A stretch of 40,111 nucleotides of DNA from a virus. The DNA is taken from the IMG/VR virus record IMGVR_UViG_3300030503_000341, positions 1 through 40,111 of that record; one strand, written 5' to 3'. This document shows positions 14,339 to 24,700 of this stretch, piece after piece. The translations under genes were made by a program, and so were the position numbers. Within the stretch, counting starts at the first letter, position 1; every line of letters starts with the position of its first letter. A model generated the notes under the pieces. It saw nothing but the letters and a program-made list of their open reading frames with translations. It made no database searches and was not told where the DNA came from.

Positions 14339-16030
14339 ATGCCAAACACTCAGTTATATGGAAAAGATGCACGGAATGCGCTCCTCGAGGGTGCGACCAA
14401 ATTGAATAAGGCTGTAGCGGTTACACTCGGGCCCGCTGGGCGGTGGAATTTATTCAGGCACATGGGTAGTGTAGTTAGTACCAAAGATGGCGTAACTGTC
14501 GCCAAGGAGATCCAGCTTTCCGACCCCTACGAGTCCCAAGGCGCCGACCTCATCAAGAGCGCTGCCGGGCAGACGGTCAACGAAGCTGGCGACGGCACGA
14601 CTACCTCAGTCCTGCTGGCGCACGCAATCTTCAAGGCTGGCTGTGACGCGATTGACGCAGGGGCCGAGCCTGTCCAACTCGTCAAAGGCATCGAGCGCGC
14701 GAAGACCCTCATCGTGGGCGACTACGACGCGAAGGCGCACAAGTTCCAGGGCGGCTTGCTCGAATCCATGAGCGTCCCGTGCTCACCGGAGTTGGCCTTC
14801 CAGGCAGCGACGATCAGCGCCAATGGCGACGAGGCGGTCGGCAAGGTGGTCTCTGACGCGATTCTGAGAATTGGCGTGGACGGAGCGTTGACCATCGGCG
14901 AGAGCCACTCACCAGACCACGTGCTCGAGATTGTGGATGGGATGCAGATTCCCGCCGGCTTCACCCATCCGTACTTTATCAACGATGGAGCGCGTAACCG
15001 CGTGGTCTACGACAATGTTACGGTTGGGCTGTTCGATCGGCGCATCTCCACAGCCAACGAGGCCACTGGAATCCTCACCGCGGCAATCAAGGCGGCACAG
15101 AAGGACTCGAGGGCGCTCGCAGTCCTATTGATCGTTGCCGACATTGACCCTGAAGCGTTGGCTCACATCCTACGGCAGAAGATGAAGACAGACTCTCCGC
15201 CCATTCCAGTTGTCGTTGTGCGTGCTCCTCTCTGGGGCGACGCTCGACGGGATTTGTTCGACGACATCGGCATCATCACTGGAGCCAACCGCATCGAGTC
15301 TCCACAGGGGAAGGATTACGACCAACTCAGCATCAAGAGTTTCGGTTTCCTTGAGCGCGTCGTCGTCACGCAGAGCAAAACGATTATGACCTCGCCGTTC
15401 TCAGCGGAGGAGAATAACCTCTACAACGTGAACGTGCTCGAGCCCTACCTCGACAGGATCAAAGAGATCATCGCAGACGAGGGCTTACGTCCTGATGAGC
15501 GTGATGCGGCGAAGGGTCGTCTTGCTGCTCTCACCGGCGGCGTGGCTGTCATCCGGGTTGGCGGGACATCAGCAGATGCGGTGCAGGAGACTAAGTTTCG
15601 CGTCGAGGATGCCATCCACGCGACTCGTGCAGCCGTCTCGGAAGGCGTCGTGCCTGGTGGTGGGAGCGCATTGTTCTTCGCCATGTTGATTCAATCGGCC
15701 GTGCCGTCGCTGGCGTCCACATCGAGCGAATCTAAGGGAGAGGATTTGATCTATAGCATCCTGCCGCGCCCGATGGAGCAGATTGCAGCCAATGCGGGAT
15801 TTGAATCTGTCGACGTCGCGGCGTTTGTTTCCGAGCGGTGGAAGGAAGGGCGCCCCAAGTGCGGCTTCGACGCCGGCAGTGGCAAGCTAATCGACGACAT
15901 GATCGCCGCCGGCATCGTCGATCCTCTCCGCGTCGTGCGTTCCGCTCTCAATGCTGCTTGCTCGGCCGCTGCAATCCTGCTGAAGACCGAGTGCATCAGC
16001 GCTGAGGATCCGCAGGTCCCGCAGAAGTAA
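14339..16030 (+). CDS. groEL: GroEL-like chaperonin
   Basis: The ATG at 14339 follows AAAGAGG at 14327-14334. The 563-residue protein keeps the GroEL signature residues: VTLGPAGR (28-35), TKDG (48-51), the nucleotide-binding GDGTTT (84-89), RVEDAIHATRAA with the catalytic Asp at 424, and GVVPGGGSALF. It lacks the GGM repeat tail and ends EDPQVPQK. Length is close to the bacterial 548. The apical domain is less like bacterial GroEL and probably phage-adapted. The first 55-60 codons are more AT-rich than the rest. With the GroES-like gene it forms a chaperonin pair interrupted by the homing endonuclease gene. Confidence 0.9.
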   Translation: MPNTQLYGKDARNALLEGATKLNKAVAVTLGPAGRWNLFRHMGSVVSTKDGVTVAKEIQLSDPYESQGADLIKSAAGQTVNEAGDGTTTSVLLAHAIFKAGCDAIDAGAEPVQLVKGIERAKTLIVGDYDAKAHKFQGGLLESMSVPCSPELAFQAATISANGDEAVGKVVSDAILRIGVDGALTIGESHSPDHVLEIVDGMQIPAGFTHPYFINDGARNRVVYDNVTVGLFDRRISTANEATGILTAAIKAAQKDSRALAVLLIVADIDPEALAHILRQKMKTDSPPIPVVVVRAPLWGDARRDLFDDIGIITGANRIESPQGKDYDQLSIKSFGFLERVVVTQSKTIMTSPFSAEENNLYNVNVLEPYLDRIKEIIADEGLRPDERDAAKGRLAALTGGVAVIRVGGTSADAVQETKFRVEDAIHATRAAVSEGVVPGGGSALFFAMLIQSAVPSLASTSSESKGEDLIYSILPRPMEQIAANAGFESVDVAAFVSERWKEGRPKCGFDAGSGKLIDDMIAAGIVDPLRVVRSALNAACSAAAILLKTECISAEDPQVPQK

Positions 16031-16067
16031 ACCATCCACGCAACTCTAACCCGAAAGGACAACCGCC

Positions 16068-16259
16068 ATGGAAGCACATCAGGAACGAGTAGTTACCGAA
16101 AAGAAGGAACTCGACGAGAAGATCGAGAAGCTGAACACGTTCACCGACGGAGATTTCTTCAAGACTCTTCCGCTCATGGAGCAGTCTCGCCTCGCCCGCC
16201 AGCTTCACGCGATGACGACGTACTCCGAGATCCTTGGGGAACGTATCGCTGAGTTCTAG
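16068..16259 (+). CDS. crAss001_48-related small phage protein
   Basis: The ATG at 16068 follows AAAGGAC and AACCGCCATGG. The 63-residue product begins MEAHQERVVTEKKELDEKI and ends YSEILGERIAEF, the pattern of a short helical phage protein often annotated as crAss001_48-related. It should be a helical hairpin. It is the last gene of the rightward block and its stop shares the CTAG with the convergent large terminase nuclease gene. The function is not known. Confidence 0.75.
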   Translation: MEAHQERVVTEKKELDEKIEKLNTFTDGDFFKTLPLMEQSRLARQLHAMTTYSEILGERIAEF

Positions 16260-17431
16260 CGAGGTCTCTGCAAGCACCCTGGCCCCTTGCGCATATCAAT
16301 GCGTAGGGGGCTTTTTGGTTTCTTGAGAGTCCCGTCGAGGTTCAACTTTCCACCCAGAGCCTCAGCGCTCATCAGGAAGCGGCCGCGCATGGGCCCTGTG
16401 AACATATCCAATCCCTCAATCTGACCCGCGATGATCTCCTCTGACGGGATTGCGGTGGGGTTCCTTACGGTCCCGAGGATTTGCTTCAGTGGATCGAGCA
16501 AGTGGTTATTTTTGTTGACGAGCGCTTCCGAGGCGTTCTTCGTGAGCAACTGCCGGCTCGTCATCTGCACGCGCTTGGCTCGCTTCATCTCCCAGAGCAG
16601 GTTAGGGCAGTCGAACGGATGTAGACCAGGTTGAGGCCGGTCGCTGGGGTTCCTGCAGACGATGTGGAGACGTGGCTTCCTGCCGCCGGCGATACCCTTC
16701 CACCAGTCCGACATGATCCACTCGACAAAAGTCACATCCGAGCGAATCCCGTCGTAGCCCGACATCGGCCACATATTGTTCTTTTTGTAGGTCTGGTAGA
16801 TGTTGGTGGGCGCGCCTTTGTCGGTCGCCACGGCATCGTAGAAGATCGAGGGGTCAGCTTTGATCCAGCGGGCGCGGTCCAAGTCGGGCATCTGCTTCAT
16901 CTCGACCACGTTCTCGTCGACGTTGTTCGACCACTCATCTGTGCGGTATCGGTAGAACTCTCCGCAGATATAGATTTCCAGCGGCATCTTCTCGCCAGTG
17001 CGCGGGTCCAGCGCCTCCCGCGGGATGTAGGCCTTCAAGAGTCCTGTCGCGTTGGTGACGCCATGATCGAAGCCGGCTACGACGTCCCAGCGAGGATCGG
17101 GATACCAGAATGGGTCCGAGATGACCACGAGCTCGTACAGCCGGGGATTACCCAACACTGAGCCAAAGACAGCCTCGCCCCCCGTGGCGTAGGCATCCAT
17201 CTCCTGCTCTTTCTTCCACATCGACTGCGAGGCGTATCCGCCGTTCTCTTTCGCGTACCAGGCGGCACCCTTTTCGGTCTCAGGATCACGGTCGGGGATG
17301 GCGGAATAATGCAAGGCCATCACTGTCAAGCCGTTCTTTTTCCTGCGAATGTTTACTCCACGGATTACCTCTACGCGGGTCTGGTCGGGTACGTCGTCGA
17401 GTTTGCGGATGGCGGTTTCGAGATTAGTCAT
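16256..17431 (-). CDS. Terminase large subunit, nuclease part (separate gene)
   Basis: The ATG at 17431 overlaps the stop of the ATPase gene in TAATG. The 391-residue product matches the second half of a large terminase: HYSAIPDRDPETEKGAAWY, then the RNase H-fold acidic residues in AGFDHG (D122) and KADPSIF (D193), and a later NHLLDPLKQIL whose Asp is the third catalytic position. It should cut concatemeric DNA to start and end packaging. Splitting it from the ATPase is unusual. The last residues are encoded by the arm of the rightward terminator, and the stop shares CTAG with the convergent gene. Confidence 0.85.
   Translation of the reverse strand: MTNLETAIRKLDDVPDQTRVEVIRGVNIRRKKNGLTVMALHYSAIPDRDPETEKGAAWYAKENGGYASQSMWKKEQEMDAYATGGEAVFGSVLGNPRLYELVVISDPFWYPDPRWDVVAGFDHGVTNATGLLKAYIPREALDPRTGEKMPLEIYICGEFYRYRTDEWSNNVDENVVEMKQMPDLDRARWIKADPSIFYDAVATDKGAPTNIYQTYKKNNMWPMSGYDGIRSDVTFVEWIMSDWWKGIAGGRKPRLHIVCRNPSDRPQPGLHPFDCPNLLWEMKRAKRVQMTSRQLLTKNASEALVNKNNHLLDPLKQILGTVRNPTAIPSEEIIAGQIEGLDMFTGPMRGRFLMSAEALGGKLNLDGTLKKPKSPLRIDMRKGPGCLQRPR
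16282..16316 (+). terminator. Rho-independent terminator of the rightward block
   Basis: A 13-bp stem (16282-16294 with 16299-16311, including two G-T pairs) closes a four-base loop and is followed by TTTTT (16312-16316). It starts 23 bases after the last rightward gene and overlaps the 3' end of the leftward terminase nuclease gene. On the minus strand no U-tract follows, so it should act only rightward. Confidence 0.85.
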
Positions 17432-18198
17432 TAGGCCCTCGCCATCGTGGCGTCGTTGGTGAAGTCGTAGTACCAGCCGGCGTTCGCCGTGGAGTTGAGA
17501 ACGATCTTGCGTACACCCGAGGCGCGCGCTTCGTCGTAGGCTACCTCAGCTTCAGGCTGGAAGGCTGTCTCGTCCGAGAAGATGCCCCACGGGTGGTAGG
17601 AGCGAATCTTGCCGATGCCCGACGGGATGACGTGCATCACCGACGTCCCCACTCGAAACTCACTGGAGGGCTGCTTATCGAGGGGTTTAGGTAGGGGGAA
17701 GGCGTCGCGTAGCCACTGGGGTTGGCTCGCATAGAGATGCTTCGCGTAGGAGATAACCTCGAAGCCCTTCTCGTCGGTCATAGTCTGGACGATGACTTCC
17801 CGCTCGGCGACCAACTGGCACTGGAGGGTGAAGTATCCTGCGATCGTCCATGTCGCCATCATGTCTCGCGACTTCTCGATCAGCTTGACCCTCTCCGAGT
17901 CGTCCTCCAGGTACTCGCACAGCGGCCGGACGAACGGCCATGATGGGAAGGCTCGGTAAGGGCTCTCCCAGCCGTGATCCTTCCAATGCGGGTTGAAGGT
18001 CTTCGTGTATCTCGTCAGCCATGTGTAAGTGTCCGCAGTTGCTTCGCGAATCTTTTCAGCTTGCTCACGCTTCTCTGTGTCGGAGAGCTTATTGTCAGTA
18101 CGACGGGCCCGGTCGAACTCTTCCTGCTGTTGCTCTAAGGCGTGGGCAGCAAGGGCGGCAAGGTGAATCTGGCGGAGTTGCGCATCTGTGTACTGCAT
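17431..18198 (-). CDS. Terminase large subunit, ATPase part (separate gene)
   Basis: The ATG at 18198 lies five bases from the stop of the small subunit gene. The only nearby ribosome-like site (AAGGG) is close to the start. The 255-residue product holds the motor half: a long N-terminal helix, the adenine-binding YRAFPSWPFVRPL region, the degenerate Walker A KSRDMMATWT (109-118), Walker B GIFSDE (205-210, D209 and E210) and the coupling motif LNSTANAGW. These drive DNA translocation through the portal. The protein ends at residue 255 where a normal terminase continues into the nuclease, which is instead encoded by the gene starting at 17431. Confidence 0.85.
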   Translation of the reverse strand: MQYTDAQLRQIHLAALAAHALEQQQEEFDRARRTDNKLSDTEKREQAEKIREATADTYTWLTRYTKTFNPHWKDHGWESPYRAFPSWPFVRPLCEYLEDDSERVKLIEKSRDMMATWTIAGYFTLQCQLVAEREVIVQTMTDEKGFEVISYAKHLYASQPQWLRDAFPLPKPLDKQPSSEFRVGTSVMHVIPSGIGKIRSYHPWGIFSDETAFQPEAEVAYDEARASGVRKIVLNSTANAGWYYDFTNDATMARA

Positions 18199-18203
18199 GG
18201 CCC

Positions 18204-18767
18204 TTAGTTTACAGAAGAGCCCTTCAGCAGTGCGGCGCCCTGATGCACCATAGCCTCGAGCTCCGCAGGACTCTTGCCAGCCAACGGGTCTTCCTTGCCG
18301 GCGTAGCCGAACTTGTCAGCCAGCGCTGCTGCGGCCTTCACCTGGCCGTCGATGTTCCCTTTGGTCCTGTCGGGGTCCAGCATCATCAATTCCATGAGGC
18401 GCTCTTCGATGGCAGTCCGGGTGATGCCCACTTTGCGCAGATTCTTTACGCGCTCTTTGGAGAGGTTGATGAGGTCCTCGCGCTGCAGCTCCTTCATAAA
18501 CCAGCGCACCGGAGGGGAGTCGAGGATGGCGTTCACTTCCTCGGGACTTATCTTGAGGGTCTTTGCAGCGAAATCCACGCCCCGCTCAACGGAGAGTAGC
18601 GCGCAGGCTTTCTCCTCCATCGTGATGAGGTAGGACTCTTCCTCGATCTCTTTGATCTTCCGCTTGCCTGTCTTCCTCGAGAGGGGCTTCACCACCGCTG
18701 GCTCTGCTGCCTTGGCCGCCACGTAGGGCCGCTTCGGCATGATGGGTCTCGGGGTCTCGTCGGACAT
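18204..18767 (-). CDS. Putative terminase small subunit
   Basis: The ATG at 18767 follows AGGAG at 18775-18779 with seven-base spacing; an adjacent GTG at 18770 is less well spaced. The 187-residue protein has a basic, disordered N-terminus (KPLSRKTGKRKIK), then a helical core in which FAAKTLKISPEEVNAILDSP (about 67-86) resembles a helix-turn-helix, and a coiled-coil-like segment. Order (directly upstream of the ATPase gene), size and a HTH fit a small terminase that recognises packaging DNA. Sequence identity alone would not prove it. Confidence 0.65.
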   Translation of the reverse strand: MSDETPRPIMPKRPYVAAKAAEPAVVKPLSRKTGKRKIKEIEEESYLITMEEKACALLSVERGVDFAAKTLKISPEEVNAILDSPPVRWFMKELQREDLINLSKERVKNLRKVGITRTAIEERLMELMMLDPDRTKGNIDGQVKAAAALADKFGYAGKEDPLAGKSPAELEAMVHQGAALLKGSSVN

Positions 18768-18770
18768 CAC

Positions 18771-21700
18771 CTATCTCCTGTGGGCGCTTCGGAAGGCTGC
18801 AATCTGCTTCTTCCGCATGATCGGCTGGAGGGCTTTCTTCTCATCCGGCGTCGCGTGCTCGAAAACGTCCTTCGCATCAGTATAGCTAAGGTGCATGACG
18901 ATCTTCTCGAGCTCCGTCATGTTGCGCGTCTTCAGCGCGTACCTGGCCTGCGCGTGAGTGGGTGGCGCTTCCTTGGATACGTCCTTCTCGGTCTGCTGCT
19001 CTGGAGTGAGAGGTGCGTGAGGGTCACTCGTCTCCCGCAGCTTCTCTGCACGCGCTACCGAACGGGTGTCGTCCATGCCCTTCGGAGCGCCGCCGATGAG
19101 ACCCAAGGTGCGCTCGACCTTCGTGGTGGTGTCCTGCGCGCCTGCCTTGTTGTTGTAGCTGGAGGCTGTGATCGGCTGGTAGTTCTTCTCGAGGTTGTAG
19201 AAGATGCCTTGCTTGAACGCGTCAAAGCCCTTCCCTGGGTTCGGGTTCCAGACGTAATCGCCCTTCCAATCCCGGTTGCGGATTGTCTCGATGATTCCAG
19301 TCAGCCACGGGGCGAGCGAGTTGTAGGCGTAGGAGCCGAGGCCAGTGACGGCGTGCTCATAGTCGCGCAGGTCGGCAGGGATATTGAAGCGTACAGGCTT
19401 ACCGTGGGGGTCAGTCTTGCCGGTGCGGGGATGGAGCGCCTCGAGGTCAGCAGCCTCGAGAACATTCAGCCCGTTGTTCTTCATGTCGTCTGCGATCTCT
19501 TCCCATATCCACTTTCCGGTGAGCAGCTTGTCGAGCGTGGTGGCGATGGCGGTGGCGACGATGACAGAGGCGACCAGCCGGCCGCTGTTCAGGCCAAGCT
19601 GCGGGAGACGAGCGGCGTACTTGTGAGCCCAGTCCTGCTCCTTCCCTTCAGCCTCTACCTTCTCGTAGAACTTGTCGTCGTAGTTCTCCGTAAAGATTTC
19701 CTTCGCCGCTTGCGCCGCACCACGCCATGTACCAGCCTTCCAGCCGGGGGCGAGGAAGAGTAGTTGGATCCCGCTCTTGACGGTGTTGTTCCAGTAGAAG
19801 TTCTGATAGTTCATCTCGCCGAAACTGTTCTCGTTGGTCGCTACGACGTTACGCGCCACGGTCTCAGGCGTGACGTCGCCGTTCGAGATGGCTTGCGAAT
19901 ACTGCTCGAGTTTCTGGGAGAGCATCTGCACGTTCGCCATCAGCTTGAGCCGCGGGATGATGTAGTTGAAGAGCGGATAGGCCACGGCGCGCGACAGCCA
20001 CGGCATCACCTTCAGCGTTGCGGCGCCGAGACGCCCTTCCGCAAGGTCGTGGCCGGGGCTCATGGATGCCTGGTCGGGAAAGTCTTGATTCAGCCCAGCA
20101 CGGAAGCCGCCGGCGTAGACGAGGCGCAGGAGCTCGGGAAGATCTGGATAGTCCTTCGCCAGCTTGACGCCCTCTTTGGTGGCGAGGAAGCCGTCGGGGT
20201 CCTTGAGGTAGTTCACGATGCGCGCTCCGCCGTGGACCATCGTGAGGGGTGCAGCGATGGACGTAGCTACCTTCTTCGCGCCGTTGAACATATCCGCAGG
20301 GTCTAGCCCACGCAGGCCACGGTTGTAGAACTCGTCGAGACCACCGTGCAGGCTGGAGGTGATCGACCAGAAGGCCATCGTCCCGTAGTGGAAGGCGGAG
20401 AAGCCCATCTTGAACGCGGTCGAGGACGTCTTGAGTTGAACGAAGCCCTTGCCGATTTCAGAGCCGCGGATGTAGTCCTGGCTGAGATAGTTATTGAAGA
20501 GCCGGCCGAAGTCCTTATCCATCACCCACTCGCCGCCTTCGACGAACATAGTTCCACCTTCCGCAGTCTCCACGGGCCGAAACACTTTGGCGATCTTGTC
20601 GTTGACCTTCACGAAGTTCGGCGGCATCTTACCGCGGGCCGACTTGTAGACGATCAACCCAGCTTGCCGTCCGTTCCACAGAGCGTGCTGGGCAGCAACA
20701 AACTTCGCGCCCTCTTGCAGCCTGCGCAGGACCATGCGTACCGGGTTGCCCAGCGGGACCGCCCCATCCGCTACCGCGTTCTTAAGGGTGTACTTTTGCT
20801 GCTTCCTGAATGTCTGGGGTCCTGCGAACGGCCGCTTGGAGAAGATGCGCGCCATCTGCTCATCGTCGGTCGGTAGGTCGCCCTTGCCTGGGGCCTTGGA
20901 GTAGCGGTTGGGGAAGTAGCCAGCGCGATCAGAGAGCGCAACTTTGTTCTTGCCGGTGCGCCCAAGGTTGACCGCTGCCTGCTCTGCCATGCGCTGAGGC
21001 TCAAGGACGGCCTGCAGCATCTCTGCGGCGTGCTGGAGGTCTGGGGTGGGCTGCTCTTTTTCATTCTGGATGCGGTCGACGAACTCAACCCAATCCTTCT
21101 GCGGCATCCCCTCGAACATCTTGTCGATCCCGTCGAGGAAGAGGCTGGCCTTGAAGAGCTCGAGGGCAGGCTCACCGAGCGCACGGCCCATGATGTCGCG
21201 AGCGTCAGAGTCAGCAAGCATCGCAGGATAGAGAACGCTGGCAATCTCGTAGCCGATAGCCTTGGGCGTCTTCTTCACGGTCCCGATGGCCTTGGACAGC
21301 TCGCCCCAGGTCGCGGGTACAGCCTTCTGGAAGTAGGGAATCACCTTATTCGTGATGAAGCTGGGGAGGAGCAGGTCGACATTGGCGAATCCCTCTTCAC
21401 CGCCGAGGTACTTCTTCGCTTTGGAGGGCGGTGCAATCTCACCCTTCTGCGCTTGCTCGTCAAACGCTCGCGCCTGCTTCACGCCGCTGGCGGGAGCGTA
21501 AAGGGCCGTCTTGCCCATGATGACTCCGACGGCTTCCATCTCGTCTCCGTCCTTTACGATGCCCTTCATCATCCCGCCGGAGGATGCGAAGTCTCCACCG
21601 ACGACGAGTTCGCGCAACCGAGGGTCGAGGAAGAACTTGCCGGAGACAGACTTCGATAGCTTCGTGCGGATCTCCATCGAGCCATTTTTGATCCACACGC

Positions 21701-24700
21701 CAATCTCCTGCCCGCTGGACTGAAGGACGGCGTTGTCGCCCTTCTTCATGTACTCGTAGGCCGCATCAGGCGAGCGCATCGCGTAAGTTTCAGAGACGTC
21801 CTTGTTGATGTCGAACTTGCTCGGCATCTGGATACCCAGCGCCGTGGTGCCGTCGTTCTTCGTGAAGCTGATGATGCGGCCCTTCACGCCAGTCTTCAAC
21901 TCGCCGTACGCTCCCAGCAGGTTGCCGGTGATGATCTTTGTTTTCTGCCGGCTGTCGCCCAGGTTGTCGCGGAACAGATGGTTGATGTCTGCATTGCGCC
22001 CGAGATTCGATATGGTGATCTTGTCGATCTGGGAGCCGGGTACGCGGATCTGGCGCAGGGGCGTATTGACGGCGAGGGTGAACTGCAGCGAGCTAGGCGC
22101 ATACGGGTTTCCGCTCGTCTTCTTCGACCCTTCGATATTGATTACTACGGCGTGGCTGGAGTCGCCGTTGATCTCGATGCCGAACGCCGAGCCAACGCGG
22201 TACTCGCTGAGAAGCTGGCGACCCCGCTGCCGCATCCCTTGAGCCTTCTCGATGGCGGCAGGAGTGGAAAGCGTCTCCACATAGGGGGTGTAGAGTTCTT
22301 CAAAGTGGGCAGCAAGAGAGCGAGCGAAGAGGGTGTCCCGCTCGTGTGGCGGCTTCTGCATCATCTCAGGGCCATAGGTCTCTGCCAGCTTGCCTTGCAC
22401 CTCATCGGGGGTGAATGCCTTGCCCTGGCGCTTGATCGAATACTCCCCATAGAACGCGTCCTGACCGAACGGCGAGCTGGGGTCCGTACCCTGGTACATC
22501 CGCTCGTTATGAGTCTCGCGGGCGTCGTAGTCGTAGGTGACAGGCTCGAGGTCATTCTGCCCAGTCTCGTCGAGGAAGTCGATGTAATTGCTGTACGCCT
22601 CAGTGATCGCGTCCATGAAGACTTGCTGCTCTTTGACTGTCAACAGCGCCGAGTGCCCCGTCGCCTTCATTGCCAGCCCTTCGTTCGCGGCGGCGTCACC
22701 CTTCGAGTCAGTCTCCGCGTCCAAGCCCAGCAGCTTCGAGGACTCAGGATTGTCCAGCAGGTATTGAGCGACGATCTTGTCGCCGTACTTGTTGAACATA
22801 TCGACAGCCTTCACCGACGTTGCCGAACGCGTGTTACTCGATACGTTGGCATTGAGGCTCTTCATCTTCCGAGCGAGTACGATCGCTGGCCGCATCTCGG
22901 CGGGGAGCGCGGCGGCAAACATCGTGTAGCTGGGGAGTTCGACCTGGCCGGTGCGGTTGATTCGTCCAAGCATCTGCATCACGACGTTCACGTCGCCTGC
23001 AGGCTGCCCGACGATCATGTGCCGCGGGCGCTTGTCGAGGAACTTCTCAGAAGCGTGGAGCGAGATTCCAGCGGCGGCTGCCTTGTTGATTACGAGGGCA
23101 TCGATGCTTCCATTGTTGAACTGCGTCGCCGTGTTCACGCGGTCTTTGCGTTCGATGTCGGGCACCGTGCTCAACCTCGGAACGTCGCCACTGTAGTCGA
23201 TGCGCAGGTCGCGGCCTGTGATCTCCGCCACCTTGTAGCCAGCCTTCTCCACGCGGTCCCGGATGTGGTCGAGGGGAGAGACGGGAAGATCGACGTCCAG
23301 CTTGTCGATGAGGGATTGGGCATAATCGTAAGCCTTGCGGGTATCGTCACCCAGCTTCTCCAACGGGACCTCGACGCGCGTCTTGTTGCCCATCTCGTCG
23401 GTCTCGTTGTAGTACCGGGTGCGCATCAGGGCTCGGTCGCTGATCTTCGAGTAGGTGAGGTCCTTCAGGGAATCGCCGTGCGAGATAGCGTTGCCGTCGA
23501 CATAGTTACCCAGGAACGATCCCATCGTGTTCTCAAGGGCGTAGACGGGACGCTCACCCCGTTCGATTGACGCGATGATGAGGTCGGCGGAGGAGTCAGC
23601 CTTGAGAGCGAGGAGGAGCTGCTTCACCATGTTGTGAACGGTGGAGGAGAACTCCATGTGGCTAACGCTCAATCCCTTGCTGCCAGCCGCTTTGCCTTCC
23701 TTCTTCGCCTGCGCGTAGATTCGGTCGAAGTCGTTCTCGTGGTAGATTTTGTCGGCCTTCATGATCGCGCGGAGGACTTCGGTAACCTTGTCCGAAATCT
23801 TCTCGTGCTTCGCCTTATTGTCGACGTCCACCACGTTCTTGATGTCGATCCCGTCGAAGGAGCGCTCACGGCGTACGAACTGCCCAGCCTGCGCCAATTG
23901 GCTTGTCACCACAGCCTGCAGCGGCGCACCACCCGCAGCGATCGCGTCCGCAACCTTCTCTTTGTCGGGGATCGCGATGGAGATGTCCGTCTTCCCGGCG
24001 TAGACCGGAAGGTTGTCGGGCCGCTTTGCCCACGTGGCCGACAGGAATACGACGCCCTTCGACTTACCGATTACCTCAGCGATGAAGTCGCCAGTTGCCG
24101 ATGCTCCCCCAGCGTTATGCGACTCGTCGAGGATGAACACTGCGTTGGGAGCCAAGCGATGAAGCGTCAACTGCTGGCGGTTGTCAGTGTTCACCTGGGA
24201 GTAGGAGAGGAAGAGCGCGTTGCGGCCTGGCGGCATGGAGCCGGTCTCGCGGATGCGGTCCATCACCGGCTTCATCGAGCCATTGTTGCGGAAGATCTTC
24301 TCGCCTGTCGTGCGGTTGGTGATCGACGCGTCACCATTCAGCAGGAGCGGGCTGATCGTGTTGCCAGAGCCGATGTCGGTGAGGTCGCCGTACATATCAG
24401 AGAAGAGGGTAGGCTTCTCGGTCACAAAGATGGGGAGGTGTCCGTGCAGTTCGGCCCATCGGATCATGGCGGCTGCGACGCGACCCTTGCCTACGCCCGT
24501 CTGGTCGGCAATGATGAGCGCCTTACCCATCTTCAACTGGTGGATAGCGGAGGCGATAGCGTCGGTTTGGATGCCCATAAACGCGGCGTGCAGCTCGTCG
24601 AGGTCCGGATATCCCAGCTCGTTGGCAACAAACTCGTCGATGTCTCCTACGTCCTTCGAGATGTTGTCCATGGCGCTGTGCATGGGGCCAATCAGCGCCT

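Noticed and set aside
21978-23570. 530-codon plus-strand frame antisense to the giant gene
   Set aside because: It mirrors the GC-rich coding strand of the helicase region, has no ribosome site, and its protein looks like a reverse-complement artefact rich in Arg, Val, His and Leu.
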